Origin: Isoetes taiwanensis
Lineage: Eukaryota > Streptophyta > Lycopodiopsida > Isoetales > Isoetaceae
Direction of reading: 5' to 3'
NCBI GenBank assembly: GCA_021234155.1
Contig: JAJEKV010000072.1
Location: 5,061,620-5,125,619 of the forward strand
DNA length: 64,000 nt
Every line of letters begins with the position of its first letter. Position 1 is the first letter of the stretch. Below, piece after piece: positions 21,447-34,155 of the stretch. The position numbers and the translations under genes are program-made. The notes below the pieces were generated by a model. That model was not told the DNA's origin. It was given only the letters and a program-made list of their open reading frames with translations, and did no database searches.

Positions 21447-24400
21447 TTAAAAGTATGTAGGTTTCTCCTCTGGATATGGAATTAGGGGCTCTATGACCCA
21501 GTTTCGGTTGCTGTTATCAGACTGCTCATATAATCGTAACAGATGTGTGTGGAACTGCTTCAGACTACTTCTGTGGCCAACACTAATAATGGAACTATCC
21601 ATGGCCTGCACTTCTTTGTACAAAATGGTCTGCAGATACAAGCCCAAACATATATAAAGAATTGTATTTGGTAATATATGGAACTACAAGCCAACTATGA
21701 CTTACCTCACTCTCTTCATCAAGGGCACTAGTTGCTTCATCTAGGAGGACCAGCCTTGGACTGGAAAGCAACAATCGTGCAAATGCAATGCGTTGTTGTT
21801 CTCCTAAGGAAAGCACGTTGGACCAGGCAACTCTGGAATCCAGTTGAGACGTTAAATGGCTCAGCTGCACTCTTTCCAGAATCTCGATCAACTTAATATC
21901 AGTAGGCTGGCTCCTGCTTTCATCAACTGACTTGCTCTCAGCCCACATCCCTGGTATGTACTGCATCGCTGAAACATAGATTTTTGTTATTTTCTTACTG
22001 ACCTTCAAAATGCTATGCTGTCATGTAAAAGTAGAATACCAGCATTGGTAGAGTTTTCACCATCTCCTTTATTGACGCTCCAGGTGGGATACAACAGCTG
22101 TTCACGTAGTGATCCTAATACCATATACGGCCTTTGTGGCAAAAAGAAAATTTCTTTCCCTTTCAAGTAATTTGTCAAATTTTCCTCCGATTGCAAAATT
22201 GACCCATTGTTATTGTTTCCAATTTCTCGTAGGTATCGCCTGATTATGCCACTTCCTGAGCGCCATAATCCAGCAATTGCTCTTAAAAGTGACGTCTTAC
22301 CAGTTCCACTGGAACCCATTATCTGTAACAATCAAATTGTTTTCAAAATTAGTTCAATCTTCACACTCCAAGATGTACAGAAGACTCACCAGCAAATGTT
22401 CTCCTTCATGGAAAGTTAGAGACAAATCCTCCACCAACGTTGTCATGCCTCGTGGTGTTTTTAAAGTCAAGTTCTCAATTTGCAAAAGACATACACGACG
22501 CTGGTCATTACCAGATATTGATGGAGTACCAATGTCGACAAGAGAGATGTAGCTACCCCTGGATTGTCCGCTATTATTTCCAGACTCAAGTGAGGACCCC
22601 GAGGCACCTTGATTGGTTTGAGCATCGAAAGTACATCACTGAACTCGCCTATAAAACATATGAATATTTTAGAATATCTTTCTCTATCATAGTACATCCA
22701 ACGGGGATAGGAGAATAGACAAACTCTGCGTATAACAGATGATGCATTACATAAAATGGCTAAATGGTGCAGCCAATGAGGAATGAAATTGAAGTACTTG
22801 CTTGCTTCCATATCATAAAATTTGGAGTGCTAAAATCATAAGAACTATGAAATGAGGAGTATGATAATGGTAACATGATCATGTTTTCAATCAGTTTCTA
22901 TGCTTGAAATGTCCTAGTTCAGATGGGAGAATGGAAAGTGGACCTGTCGGAAACTAGGCAGATGGATACATTGATGATATTTACATGCTATGATAAAAGA
23001 AGAAGTAAAAAGTGCAAAGATGATATATAGAAAGTTAGGACAAGCAACAGAAATTTACCTAAACGATCAATTACTGCCGAAAATGAACTGAGAGACTGAA
23101 ACTGAAATATAATGATTGAAAAATCATTTAAGATGTGGTTGAAAGCAGAAAAGGATTGGTTAATAACTCCGAATTCAATCTTCCCAGAAAAGTATAGAGG
23201 TGCCACCACAGCTGCTGGTAACAATTGTATAAGGTAACGATATCCACTTTGGAAAAACTCTAAATTTCTTGAAGCTATAAGAAGTTGCTGTAATGTCATA
23301 TTGAAAAATAGGCTAAGGAACTCAGTAGCTTGGTTTAAAATGGATAACAATATATAAAATGCAATAAAAGCATGATAATCTAGATACAACTATCACTACA
23401 GACTTGCTACCTTGGTTAACATGCAAATGCAACAAAACTAGAACTGGTAAGCTAGAACACCTATGTCGTACACATAAACCATCAATTTAAGGGTAATTCT
23501 CATTCTTTCTGAAACTAGATAAAGGATGCCATAAAGTGTAATTAAAAAAAATCAAACATGTTCTTTAGATATCCAAATAAAATATGAAGCCCATTTCATT
23601 GTCAACTCAACCTATGTCAGATATAATGAGGATTAAGGCTGTAAATGCACTTTGTTAATTCCCATCACATATTCATTTAGATGCGACATTCAAAGAGGAG
23701 ATTATCACCAGAGAAGGGCTCCTACAGTATAGTTGTCAAATGTCAGCTTAAAAGCTTGAAGGAGAAGCTGCATCTCATTGCTCTCACCCTCATAAAATGC
23801 AATGGACTCCGACATTTTCTCATCTTGAGGACTAGTCCATAGCGGAAATCGCTTCGTTTCTCCTGTAGAAAATTTAAATTGACTAGACCCTGCACCATCC
23901 AAAAACAATTTACTCATCAGAGTTCGTGTTTAAAGACAACTGAGTAATCATAGCAGTGGTGAAAATGACATCATTTATAGCACCTAATCACAGCTAGAGT
24001 ATACATGTTCATACTATACCTTTCCAAGACCAACGCTATCGCTGTTCCACCAAGTGCATAGACAACCAAGACACCAAATAAGGGAGGATATATTCCATAA
24101 AGAATTCCACTAAAAGAAATGAGATCAATTGCAGCATTGATTAACGCCAGACCAAATCCCAAAGCATTCCCAGTGAATGCATTGAGGTCATCAACAATAC
24201 GCTGATCAGGGTTGTCCACTAACGACTCCGATTGAATATAATAATATGTCCGATCTTTAAGAAATCTCCAAGTATTGGTTTGTCATCCATGTTCTCCATC
24301 GCAGTGATAGAACATCCTTGACGTAATCTCGAAAAACAAATACCTAAAAGATTGTTTAATTTAAGCACCAAAGGATTACAGATGAGGATGAAGCTTTATA

Positions 24401-25160
24401 AACAACTTACTGGAATTCCACCAGCAAATGCCCCAAGTAATATAACAGCTGCCTTGTAAAAGCATCTTGATCCTTGCCTAAGAAACAGAAATAAGAATTT
24501 CAGACACCGCAATTGAAATGTATTATTCATGTCAGAGGGACTTGCATACTTGCAAGCGCATTATAGAAGTCTCTTCCAAGGAAATTAAAGCCAACACTAA
24601 TCCCTGTGGTTGCAAGAGTGAGAGCAAATACGCCAGCAAGGCGAAGTCTTGCTTGAAGCTTATCTTCTGAGCTCCAATAGGGAATGGCAACTTGCCAAAA
24701 TCTCCTCAACAGAACTTGCAAATCAGAACCCACTCTCTGGCTACCCAAAGAAAACTTATCAGGCACAACCATAATTTGCAGAGCTAAGAAACGAATCATG
24801 AGGAAGGACAGAGTACCTCTTGCTCAGACGGAGGCAAAGAGGCTATATCGATATCCCTCAATGCCAGCAAAGTCGCCACCTGCCATCTTCGTTAAGGGCT
24901 CTGGTCTTACTAATATGACAGGGTGGGCAACAACTTACAAAATTTGTACTTAAGCCTCGCCTTCTCCGTGTATGGATATTAAAACTCACGACGCCATAAC
25001 TGAGTTGAGTCTCTGAAACTGAAATTGAATGAAGAGAAAGACAAGGAACGAGCTCTAAAGGCAAACCGGTTGCCATAGCCAAGTCTTTCTCTGCTCCATC
25101 TGTTCCTAACGTGCTTATCATTTGAGGGTGAAGATGGAGAGAGCGAAGCCTGGGCTTCAT
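21447..25160 (-). CDS. ABC half-transporter, ABCD2-like, plastid-type
   Basis: An 11-exon model with GT-AG introns: 24939-25160, 24817-24879, 24550-24736, 24411-24477, 24020-24343, 23726-23889, 23059-23287, 22391-22648, 22040-22322, 21706-21968, 21447-21629. The N-terminus is Ser/Arg-rich, like a plastid transit peptide. The transmembrane part shows [54 protein letters not shown] and [20 protein letters not shown]. The nucleotide-binding part has Walker [13 protein letters not shown] (near 22300), signature VLSLGEQQR (near 21800), Walker [13 protein letters not shown] (near 21745) and an H-loop SVGHR (near 21580). These order and motifs match plant ABCD2, an ABC subfamily D half-transporter of the chloroplast envelope. 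Substrate is not evident. Frame shifts occur in exons 4 (24431), 5 (24265 and 24023), 6 (23815) and 8 (22625), mostly one base lost from a homopolymer or dinucleotide. With every splice site intact, sequencing error is at least as likely as decay. It lies downstream of the NPGR-like gene on the same strand. Confidence 0.85.
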
Positions 25161-26339
25161 CAGGGCCGTCTATTATTGCGAAGCCATGTGGCGACCAAAA
25201 AACCACTGGTTTCTGAAATTTTGTTATTTTTTACACTCAAATTTTGTTAATTTGGATTCTTAGAATAATAAGACAGTAGCCATAAAATCATGCAACTTGT
25301 TGAATTTCAACACAACTAAAAGGTGTTGGTGTGTTCTACCTAATACTTCAGCTTTATCCTAAGGGGGTTAAGTATATTCCTTACTTCTGTTCTGGGTTTG
25401 ACACAGTCTCATGCTATTCTAGTACTAACCATGCCACTTTAAAAAGGCAAAATTTTGGAAGGTAGAAAATGTAATTAGCCTCAATCTTTCATGCAAATAT
25501 GAGGCACTTATTTATGTATACTCCTAGGACCAAGTAAAATTAATCAACAGATCAAAAGAAACGGAAAAAATAGGCAGTAAAATCCATGAACAGATGGTGA
25601 GGCCGATTCTTGGATTGAATGTATGCAACATGGTAGAGCAGCACTAATCAAAATATCAGAATCTGGTCTACCTCAATTTGGAACCCAAGGGTGTTTTTGT
25701 TATGTAACGATTATCCCCAGAACAAAAAATTAATTCATCGTATAAGATCAATAAATGGTACTAAAATACCCTATATATTTTTGTCATTTTCAACTCACAA
25801 ATGATAGTATGATATTAAACACAGTGGTATATACAATAGGCGGAATAAACATGCCTACAACAGCCCTGGAAGACAAAGGAGAGCTATATTTTGAATAGTC
25901 ATGTTTAATTTTGTTAAAGTCATCATCAATTACAATATAATATGCATCGAAGCCCGTGTAATAAAATTTTACATAATAGATTACATAAGCCAACAATCAG
26001 TATCATAGTTGGACTTTGAAGTGATGCCAATAAATAAAAATTGTGAGTCCATCAATAATAATCCAGCATGGACAGAGCTCCACCCAGAGAGCTTAATGAT
26101 GGTATAAACCATATGATCAGAAATGGGAGGGGCTTACCAGCCCACAATTTCAATAAATGCAATATCAATTTGAAATCCTTGTACATTGAAACACTTTGGT
26201 GAAGGCCAATAGACCCTGAGAGATTGAAATCCAGATCTCAAGATATCTAACCCTTGTTATTTAAAATACAGCTGAAGTTGCAGAAGCATCATCTTGTAGT
26301 ACAATCCATCCTTCAAAGGTTATAATATACATGGCCAGA
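25161..26339. other. Intergenic region: NPGR-like 3' side and ABCD2-like promoter side
   Basis: No further gene was seen. An alternative ATG for the transporter lies at 25206 in another frame; that frame has a Ser/Arg-rich sequence ([14 protein letters not shown]) that would also suit a transit peptide, so the true first exon frame is uncertain. The rest is AT-rich. Confidence 0.5.
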
Positions 26340-29300
26340 TTACCCAAGTGTACTGAACATTTCCCCGGGAGCTGATTGTTCCAGTAAGAATGCTGCTTGA
26401 AAACATTCAGAAGCGTCAGATAACCGACCTTCTTCTTCATGCAGGATTCCTAGGTGATACCAAGCGGCGTGGTTTTTTGGTTCAGAATGTAGAGCATCAG
26501 TCAACAAGCTTCGTACCACGGGCAAGTATTTCTTGCCACACCTTCTTAGAATAGCACCCAAGGAGACTTTGCTTTGAACGTGCTCAGGATCAAGAGTAAG
26601 TGCACTATTATAGGCAGAAATTGCCTCGTTATCTTGTCCACGGGCTTCATGGAGAATACCCGAAATGACAGTAAATCACCGCTTCAGAAATAAATAAAAG
26701 AATGACCATGCCCAACTGAACTTAAGGGATAAAACTCCAGCTTTAATAATGGCACATTTTCAGACCCTCCAAAAACGTTTGAATATATGCAGCATCATAA
26801 TGCTAGATGCAAAATATCTTTTGCAACGAAGCAATCTGCTCTAAGTTGTGAAACTATGCCTTGTATTGATTGAACATAAAAAGAATCCATAATTTTATAA
26901 GGCAGATAAAAATAAGGATAGCCATCCTACTAACGGAAGAGAACCAATAAAAGCTATATTTATACTAATTTGAACATAAAAGAATCCATAATTTTATAAG
27001 GCAGGTAAAATAAGGATAGCGATCCTACTACTTGGAGAGAGAACCAATAAAAGCTATATTTATACCCACTGGTTCCATCATATCCACTGTTAACATAATT
27101 TGGCCAAGATGCCATACAATTAGATTTCTCGATAAAGGCAAGGATAATGCGATTATTGAACTCTCCACGTACCTCTTGCATGCCAAGTTGCAGCTGAACA
27201 TGGTTTGGAAATTTGAGCCTTTTCCTAAACAAACTTCTGCATCATGCCATTGGAGAAACGGAAGTATAAACGCCGGCGTGATCCCGCAAACTTCCTCTTC
27301 CAAACACGTGTATCTTCAGCCTGCAACATAAATAAAGTGTGCTTAACAATCTGAACCATGGAAGCATGGCATCAATTTTTGCTTCAGATAATGCTGCTTT
27401 CCCCTATGCATAAAAGGACATCAATTACAGTCGTTCATATTTTATCTCTTGGAGATATTGTACTAGCTCAATATGATCATATTCATGTGCTTCATTGATC
27501 AAAATTGCCAAAACAAATTATAAAGTTACCAATCTATATAGAATACCTTGCATTTCCAATTCCCTGTGCTAAAGCTCTTCCTTTGTGCCTGGACTAAGGC
27601 AAGAAGTAACATAAATGTCTTAATTGCAGCTGCTTTCTGTTTGATTTTTGAGCAACATGCAACTTTTGCTTCTTGTCCGTAGGCAAGGATCCCCTCTCCC
27701 CACTTCCCTGTTTCACCAAGAGCAGCATTGATATTGACCTCTGCCTCTGCAAACCTTTTTTCTGTGCAGACAAAACTAAAAACAAGGAACCCCATGCCTA
27801 ATTACTGCACCACTACTCAATTCAAGTAAAATTTCTTTTGCACAGTCCATTGATGCACTCAAAGTTCATAAATTTGCATACAAAGCCCCAGGTCAAAATA
27901 TAATGTGAGGATCCCTCGCTCTAGATGTGCTGCTTCCTGCAGTTCTTTCCAATGCCTTAGATTCTAAAAATGGTCCGCATTTGTGTCAGATAATGCAGTA
28001 TTAGCTTTTTTACTCAAAAGCAACACACCCAAGACATGATCTCATTTCGACCTTTTAAGCACTGTTTTCTCCAGTGGCATTTTCAAGGCTTTTGTGCATG
28101 TCGCGGCCCCCCGTGTGCATCATTTTCCATCTTCTGTGCATATTTTGCAGCCAAAGAAGATGCCACCATCATTAGGTTTCTCAACATGGTTCAAAGTACC
28201 TTTAGCAGCAGGTTCAAAGCTTTTTGTTCTGTTTTGCTCCCACTGTAACAACATAATGCAAGGTTATACCATCGGTCAGCTCTTTTGATTGTACCAGGAA
28301 GGAGCTCCTCAAACTGTTGGGCCAATGCTTGTGGTTGACACAGATGGACAATGCATAGCATAGATGTTCCATGATTGTATAGTCCCAGGAAACCCACGCG
28401 AAAGTAGTCTTTCTTAAAAGTATTAACAACAACAAGCCTCCTCAATATTGCTCTTTGGAACAAATGCACCTTCAAACTGGGCTGCTAGGCTCGGCCCTGC
28501 TTCCACACCAGCATAAAGCAAAAGCACTGCAAAATTCTTTTGAATACGTCCAGAACATTCAGAATCAGATTCCATGGTTGAGTAGTGTCAGCCTATATGC
28601 AGCATTCGCCCGTGATATAGGCCAGCTTCCTTTATAAAGCTCATTAAGTTCCATGGATTTGTTGACAGTATCTTGAAGCTTGGTATCACCCAATGCATCT
28701 GGAACGCCATAAGGTAGTGCAGACTCAATTGTGTCTAAAATACTCTTGCATTCTAAAGCAGCTTCTGTAAAAAATTAGCATAAAGAGCACACATACCGTA
28801 AGAAAGAAGTGCTTGAGCTGAACTGTAAAATAATTAGGAAGCATGTACTTAACTACTGACCCTTCAAACGAGCAAGTTTGAAGAGACTGGCTTTCAAGTA
28901 TATAGCTTCAAGTAGTAAACTGGCAGCATGTAAAGAGATATTGCTGGCCTACTTCTGCTGGTGATTGGCAACGATGGCGCCCCTTTTTCAGCTAAAGAGA
29001 ATTCATTCTTGGTATGATTGCACTTATATCAATGCCATCAAAACTTGCAAAGCAGCTTCCACATTGCCCTTTGATACTCCAATCTACCCAAAGGGCCCGT
29101 GCTTCCCTGCATGGTCAAAAACAATATTTTTCATGCTCCTGTCATAGTATAGGGCCATAATTTCACCTCTAATGCTTCTCATCATAGTATAAAAGATGTC
29201 AGGAATAGGTAATCAAGCAGCAAAACTTTACATCGGAAATGGTATGCCCTACCTCGTAATTTAAAGACAGAGCTTCCCGAAGTGATGATTCTGCTTCCCT

Positions 29301-29448
29301 CAATGTTGCCCTCGTCCAGTTTAACTTCGCCTTCAATGGTCTTTGCAGACAGCCCACTTGCAGACATGTCCATCCCTCCCCATTGCATCTGGGGACGCAA
29401 GGCTTTCCTCAGAAACATGAACTGCTCCCTTGAACAGTGGCACATCAT
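26340..29448 (-). CDS. NPG1/NPGR-type tetratricopeptide-repeat protein
   Basis: The N-terminus MMCHCSREQF with DMSASGLSAKT (29448-29340) matches the plant NPG1/NPGR family. Exons seen: 29253-29448, 28861-29106, 28200-28764, about 28020-28180, 27547-27963, 27173-27320 and 26340 to about 26690. Family phrases found in order: RLEYQ and AALQV; SILDTIESALPYGVPDALGD; DSECSGRIQKNFAVLLLYAG; WDYTIMEHLCYAL; FEELLPGTIKRADRWYNLAL; SAQKRFAEAEVNINAALGET; QWHDAEVCLGK; SKVSLGAILRRCGKKYLPVV; AWYHLGILHEEEGRLSDASE. Arabidopsis NPG1 binds calmodulin and is needed for pollen germination; NPGR proteins act with PI4-kinase complexes at the plasma membrane. TPR repeats serve protein binding. Many frame changes occur, most of them single bases missing from T or G runs (for example about 29077-29095, 28452), with donor and acceptor sites kept. 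Confidence 0.82.
26871..27065. repeat. Tandem duplication, period 100 bp, in an intron of the TPR gene
   Basis: Unit 1 (26871-26964) and unit 2 (26971-27065) both start tgaacataaa, contain agaatccataattttataag and aaggatag and end aaaagctatatttatac. The units differ at a few bases, so the duplication is fairly recent. Confidence 0.9.
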
Positions 29449-29990
29449 CTTGACTATTAGACTATTTCAACCCTGACCCCTTGAGAAAAGGTTCTCTCTA
29501 GCTTAGAGAATATCGGACTTTCCGTCACGGTCTTTAGACGCAGCTACTATGGCTGAAACAGATATACCATTCAGCTCCAAAACGGCCTGATCTTCTACAT
29601 CATACGCCTAAATGGAGAATGCATAACAACCAAACCCTCAATGCGAAAACTGATAATCCGCAAAGGCAATTTGTCAGATCTCTGGCCCCATTTGCGACTT
29701 GGAGAATTGAAGTTTGAATATAAGAATGAGAAACTGCAGATGAGAGAAGAAATATGCAGCAAGCAGGATGCCTCAAAAGGGGCCACTTTGGATTTTTCCT
29801 TTTTGGGTTTGGGTTACCTGGTAAACTCCATAGCTGAAAGAAGGTACAAGCCATCAGGATGGCCAAAAGGGCAGCATGATCCGGCGATCGTTCGCCATAG
29901 CCATCGATATGAAGCTCTGTCATTTCCTCTGTTCTCTCTCTAAAGGTATTGTTCTCTACGTCTATTTTCTCTCTCCTTGACGGCGTTAAA
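29449..29990 (-). promoter_or_regulatory. Likely 5' leader exon, leader intron and promoter side of the NPGR-like gene
   Basis: On the minus strand a GA-rich leader (ggagagagaaaatag, agagagagaacagagg; 29930-29980) is followed by a short upstream reading frame starting MTELHIDGYGERSPD (29923). A donor CAG|gtaacc ends the candidate leader exon at 29818. The intron would end at gtctaatagtcaag just before the ATGATG start at 29448. Leader introns are common in plant genes. The transcription start is not visible. Confidence 0.4.
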
Positions 29991-32692
29991 GCCGACTAAC
30001 GGTGACCACCGTTTCCGCTTAGGTCGTTAGTGGCCCCATATATATGCCTAGAAGGTTAGAACTATAGATATCCTCTATAGGGTCACCCTCAATGGATGCA
30101 TCCTCTTCTTCAGCTCTTTCTCAGTGTCCCTCTTCTTCTTCTAAATGACCTACGCGCCTATAGTGGTCCTCGAACGCGGAATCTCCATGTTCTCAATATC
30201 TCCCCTGTTGCCTATTCGTCTCAGCGGCACCCAAGTCTCGAACATCCCCAAAGATTCTAAGTAATGCTTCTCTGGTGTGACCTATTGCACCTGTCGTAAC
30301 GGCCTTCCTATAATGTCAATTCAACTTCTAGCTTATTCACTTTGCAGATTGGAATTGACAAAAGGTTTACAATGTTGTCACTGAGCAAATCTCAGACAAA
30401 ACTAAAGGGGTTAAAATCTTAGGCATCTTTTGACTAATAGAAAAACAATTACTCTGCAAATGTGTCACAGCTAGCTGCCTCCCACTTCTGTTTCTAAATT
30501 CAACCCTTTGGCCCTCTTTGCAATCATCTGTTCACATTTGATTGTGTATATAATAATGTATGGTATACATTGCGTGTGACATAAATATATTTTATGTTTT
30601 AGACACGGCATATGTTTGTCTCCTTCTCCTGAACAATTGGGATACAATTTCGATCCACTATTTTCTCACATGTGTAAATTGCATAGGGACCATAGATTGC
30701 ACGTGCACTTTCTTACTTCAAAACACAAATGAAAATGACCAATAATGAAAGACAATGTAATGCCTATATGATTAAGGACTCGCATGTTTATGTTTTATTA
30801 CAGTTTACTGCTAGCATTAAGACTCGACCCACTGCCTTTCCCCTTAGTTTATATTGTTGATGCGACATTTTGATAGATTTAATACTGCTTGGGTGATGCA
30901 TAATAAGTCAATTAGTTATTCCTTCTTCTAAACAAGCACAAAATGGTCTATACAAGATAGAAGCAAGTAATTTTGCATCAGTGGGAAGAATAATCCACGA
31001 AGCTATCCTATTTGATGCAATCATGCATAGGTCATCATCATTCTCATTAGCCATCCAAAGCATAATTTATGTGTTCCTTACAAAATTGAAGGACCAACAA
31101 GGCATATAACACATAGGCCATTTGGTGGAGAGATGGACGATAAAAGTCAATCCTCGTTCAATTTAATTTCATAAAACACCTATGCCAAAAAATATCTTTT
31201 GCTATCCGAATGCAACCCTAGGTAATCCCTCAATTGAGCAAGTTTAGTTATTGCCTCACGAGCAATATAAAAGACTATCTAGCTCGCAAGTCCTTATCTC
31301 GAGGAATGGCGTCCGGGCAAGACATGTTAGTGGTGAGACATGTCCTAACACGATCGAAGGACCTTTCCATGCATATAACTGAAGCGTGAACATCTTGAAA
31401 TGTACCTTTATCGATAATTGCATTCCCATACTAATTAGCAGTAGTTGATACGGTGCTTTTTTAAGATGTGGTTTTTTTTTTTTTAGGTGGTGTTTTTTAA
31501 AATGTGGTTTTCTATGGTTTTCTAAGAATCCATGTACATTATTAAAGTTGTACATGTCCTATTTCGTCCTTGACATGCAATAGATTGTACTATTATATAT
31601 GTCACTACAACCTCATGGCATGTACATATAGCCTTTCATGTACGAGTACGGTCAATACGGACTCACGAAGAAAGGGGCTAGCGAAAGCCCATGTGGGGGC
31701 TTCAACTTTTAGATGAACTATTGAATCTTTAATTCCCATAGGATACTTCTATTGAGGAAGGGATAGCAATAAGCGCAAGTACAGCATATAAGTCTGTAAA
31801 CTTCTTGGCTAAGTTGGACTTAGCCGAGAAAATGGGACCTCGTATAGACACCTTGTACTTCTTGCTAATAGAACCCAAAGTTTCCCGGGGATTTATGGGG
31901 CCCGCTTTCTAGATCTTCTTCAATATGAACCGGGAAGACATCACGGTCTCCGGATAGGATGGGTTGTGCCATCCAAGCTTTTGTCATTAGTCTTTTCGGA
32001 TGAATGATGTACTTAAAAAATGAAACTAAGCGGCTCAATTCATAATCCTATAGAGCGGTAGACATTTTCTTTGCATGAGACTGATGGGAAGAATTCTCCC
32101 AAAGATATAGCGGTGGAGGAAAGCTGACCTAGAAAAGTCAAAGGGCATCATTATTTGGCGCAATCATCTTTCATTGATTTAGGATCTGGAGTGCATCTTA
32201 ACGAGAAATGTTGATGTTGTTTTGCACTAAAGTTCGAGGGGTATATAGTAGCCTAGTGATCTAATTCAGGCAAGAAATAAAGATTTATAGGTAAGTATTC
32301 GAGGACATTTATAAGGTACCCTCCAAAATATTTTTATGTCCTATTTTAGGACTGCCCCTCAGCGACCACTCACTCATGTGGGTTTTAGGCATATCCCAGG
32401 CATATCTTTGGAATATGCCTAAAGATATGCCAAAACCGCTCCAAACTTATTGTTATACATGAATCGGTCCTTGATGTTCTTTGGAGGCCAAGCGATGTGG
32501 AAAGCCCCGGATAATCGCATTGCCGCCTCTGAACTTAGCGAGAGGATTAATATGTAGCAAAATAACGAGGGGTTCAGGCGATTTGATGTGGATGTAAAAA
32601 TAACAATTCTTGAAATCAGACCATATATCCCTAAAATAATTGAATGGGTTGTTATAAAAAAACATAGATTCATGATAAAAATAATTACATTA

Positions 32693-32790
32693 GCTCATCG
32701 GGTACATTGGTTAAGTAGTCTTATTAGAACATTATGATAAATTTTGGTAGAGGGATTCGAGGGCCAGGTATTTTATATTCTAAAATGTTA
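32693..32790 (+). mobile_element. Possible SINE head
   Basis: An A-box-like gggtacattggttaagtag (32700) and a B-box-like gagggattcgagggcc (32749) are spaced about 45 bp apart, as in RNA polymerase III promoters of tRNA-derived SINEs. No clear tail or target duplication. Confidence 0.3.
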
Positions 32791-33300
32791 CTAGGCAAAG
32801 CATTATAGAATTCGATATTCCCTTAAAACCTTAGGTGGAATCATGCATGCCATCCTGAAAAAGCTCTTGCTGACCATCGTCTAGCTATTTGTAGCTATGT
32901 GAACCACGCTAGAACAAGCTAGATTGACACCACGAAGAAATTGGCTTAGAAAAGGCGGTTGCCAATAAATAAGCTTGAAGGAAGTGAGAAAAAAATGAAC
33001 TTAAGTGATGTGACTATATTGTGCTATGATTTCAAATTGAAATCGACAATGCGTCTAGCCGAGAGAACTATCAATTTGCTTAAAAAGGCTTGATGGCAAT
33101 ATTGCACCATTTATTGTGTGTGTTGGAAATTAGTGACAACAAAACCCGTGGCAAAAAGTAGAGGAAGAACCTGGAAAGACTCAAGGCCAAACTAATTTTG
33201 CATCAAAAACATCTTGTATATTCATATAAGTTATGTACATGTACATGACATCACGGATCCTATCTACATCACTCCTCAATTTTTTACAAAAGGACCATAG

Positions 33301-33400
33301 TCTTAGGGTTTCCGGGCCTAGTGGTTAGTCCACTGTGAATATGAAGATTTTATCTTCAAATTTTGAGAAGGATCTAACATCAATTAGGATTTTACTTCAT
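33301..33400 (+). mobile_element. Possible SINE head
   Basis: The phrase gggcctagtggttagtcc (33314) resembles a tRNA A box and cttcaaattttgag (33352) a weak B box about 35 bp downstream. The B box lacks the usual GTTCGA core, so this is tentative. Confidence 0.3.
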
Positions 33401-34155
33401 TTTTTTGTTAAATATTTTATCCTTGAAGGGGATTGCAAGAACATGCCATGTGTCGCTTGCATCGTATATCCTAAAAGGGATGTTGGCTAGTGCTATGGCA
33501 AAAATACACCTTCCTTCCTTAGTTTCCTTCCTTCGGTCTAAAATATAGTGAAAGAACACTCTATTTGCTAATAAGGGTGTCACTTTAAAAGGCACTATCT
33601 TCGTTGCACAAAAATCTAGTCATTTGGGCCATGTCAAAGGATTTAAAATAAATTTCATGCAACCTTTTTGGGGTCATCATTTTAAGTTTTTCTAAAAGAT
33701 CACCTTCAAGGCCTCATGTATATTCTTGTTCCTCATAGGAGTTGTCTCAGTTTAATGCTTCTTTCTTTTTTGAAAACCCTACCATGCTCAATCCATTGAT
33801 TTCTAGCTTGCCTCAATTGCATGGATTAATATGGCATGAGATAAGAATATAAACTATAAGTTAATACCATATAGATCTCCATTTCACGCAGCGTAGAGCG
33901 AGTATCAAAACAAGAAAATAAAAAACCCAGGCATGTAGATGCGCATTAACTAATGTTGGATCATAGCCCTCACGACAATAGTAGTTGATTATATTGTAGA
34001 ATAAGAAACAAAGATACTTACGAGTTGTATTGTACCACCCTTGCAATTGTGTTCAAGTCTGCACTTATTGTATTCAGTGCAAGTTGAGGTGTGTAATGAC
34101 TAAGGATTGACATTGCCTATAACTGAAGTGCTCCATGTACTCCTTGGCACCTATC

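Larger units (their letters stand above)
29991..34155. other. AT-rich stretch, no gene recognised
   Basis: No supported gene. Frames at 31256-31555, 32419-32673 and 33392-33595 lack known motifs. The stretch has T-rich repeats at 31446-31530 (gtggtttt units) and two tRNA-like SINE heads (separate entries). Parts near 31640-32160 read like decayed coding sequence of a retroelement, but I could not assign them. Confidence 0.45.

Noticed and set aside
29600-29923. 107-aa minus-strand gene upstream of the NPGR-like gene
   Set aside because: The first third fits a leader exon with an upstream frame ending at a splice donor; the remainder is intron-like.
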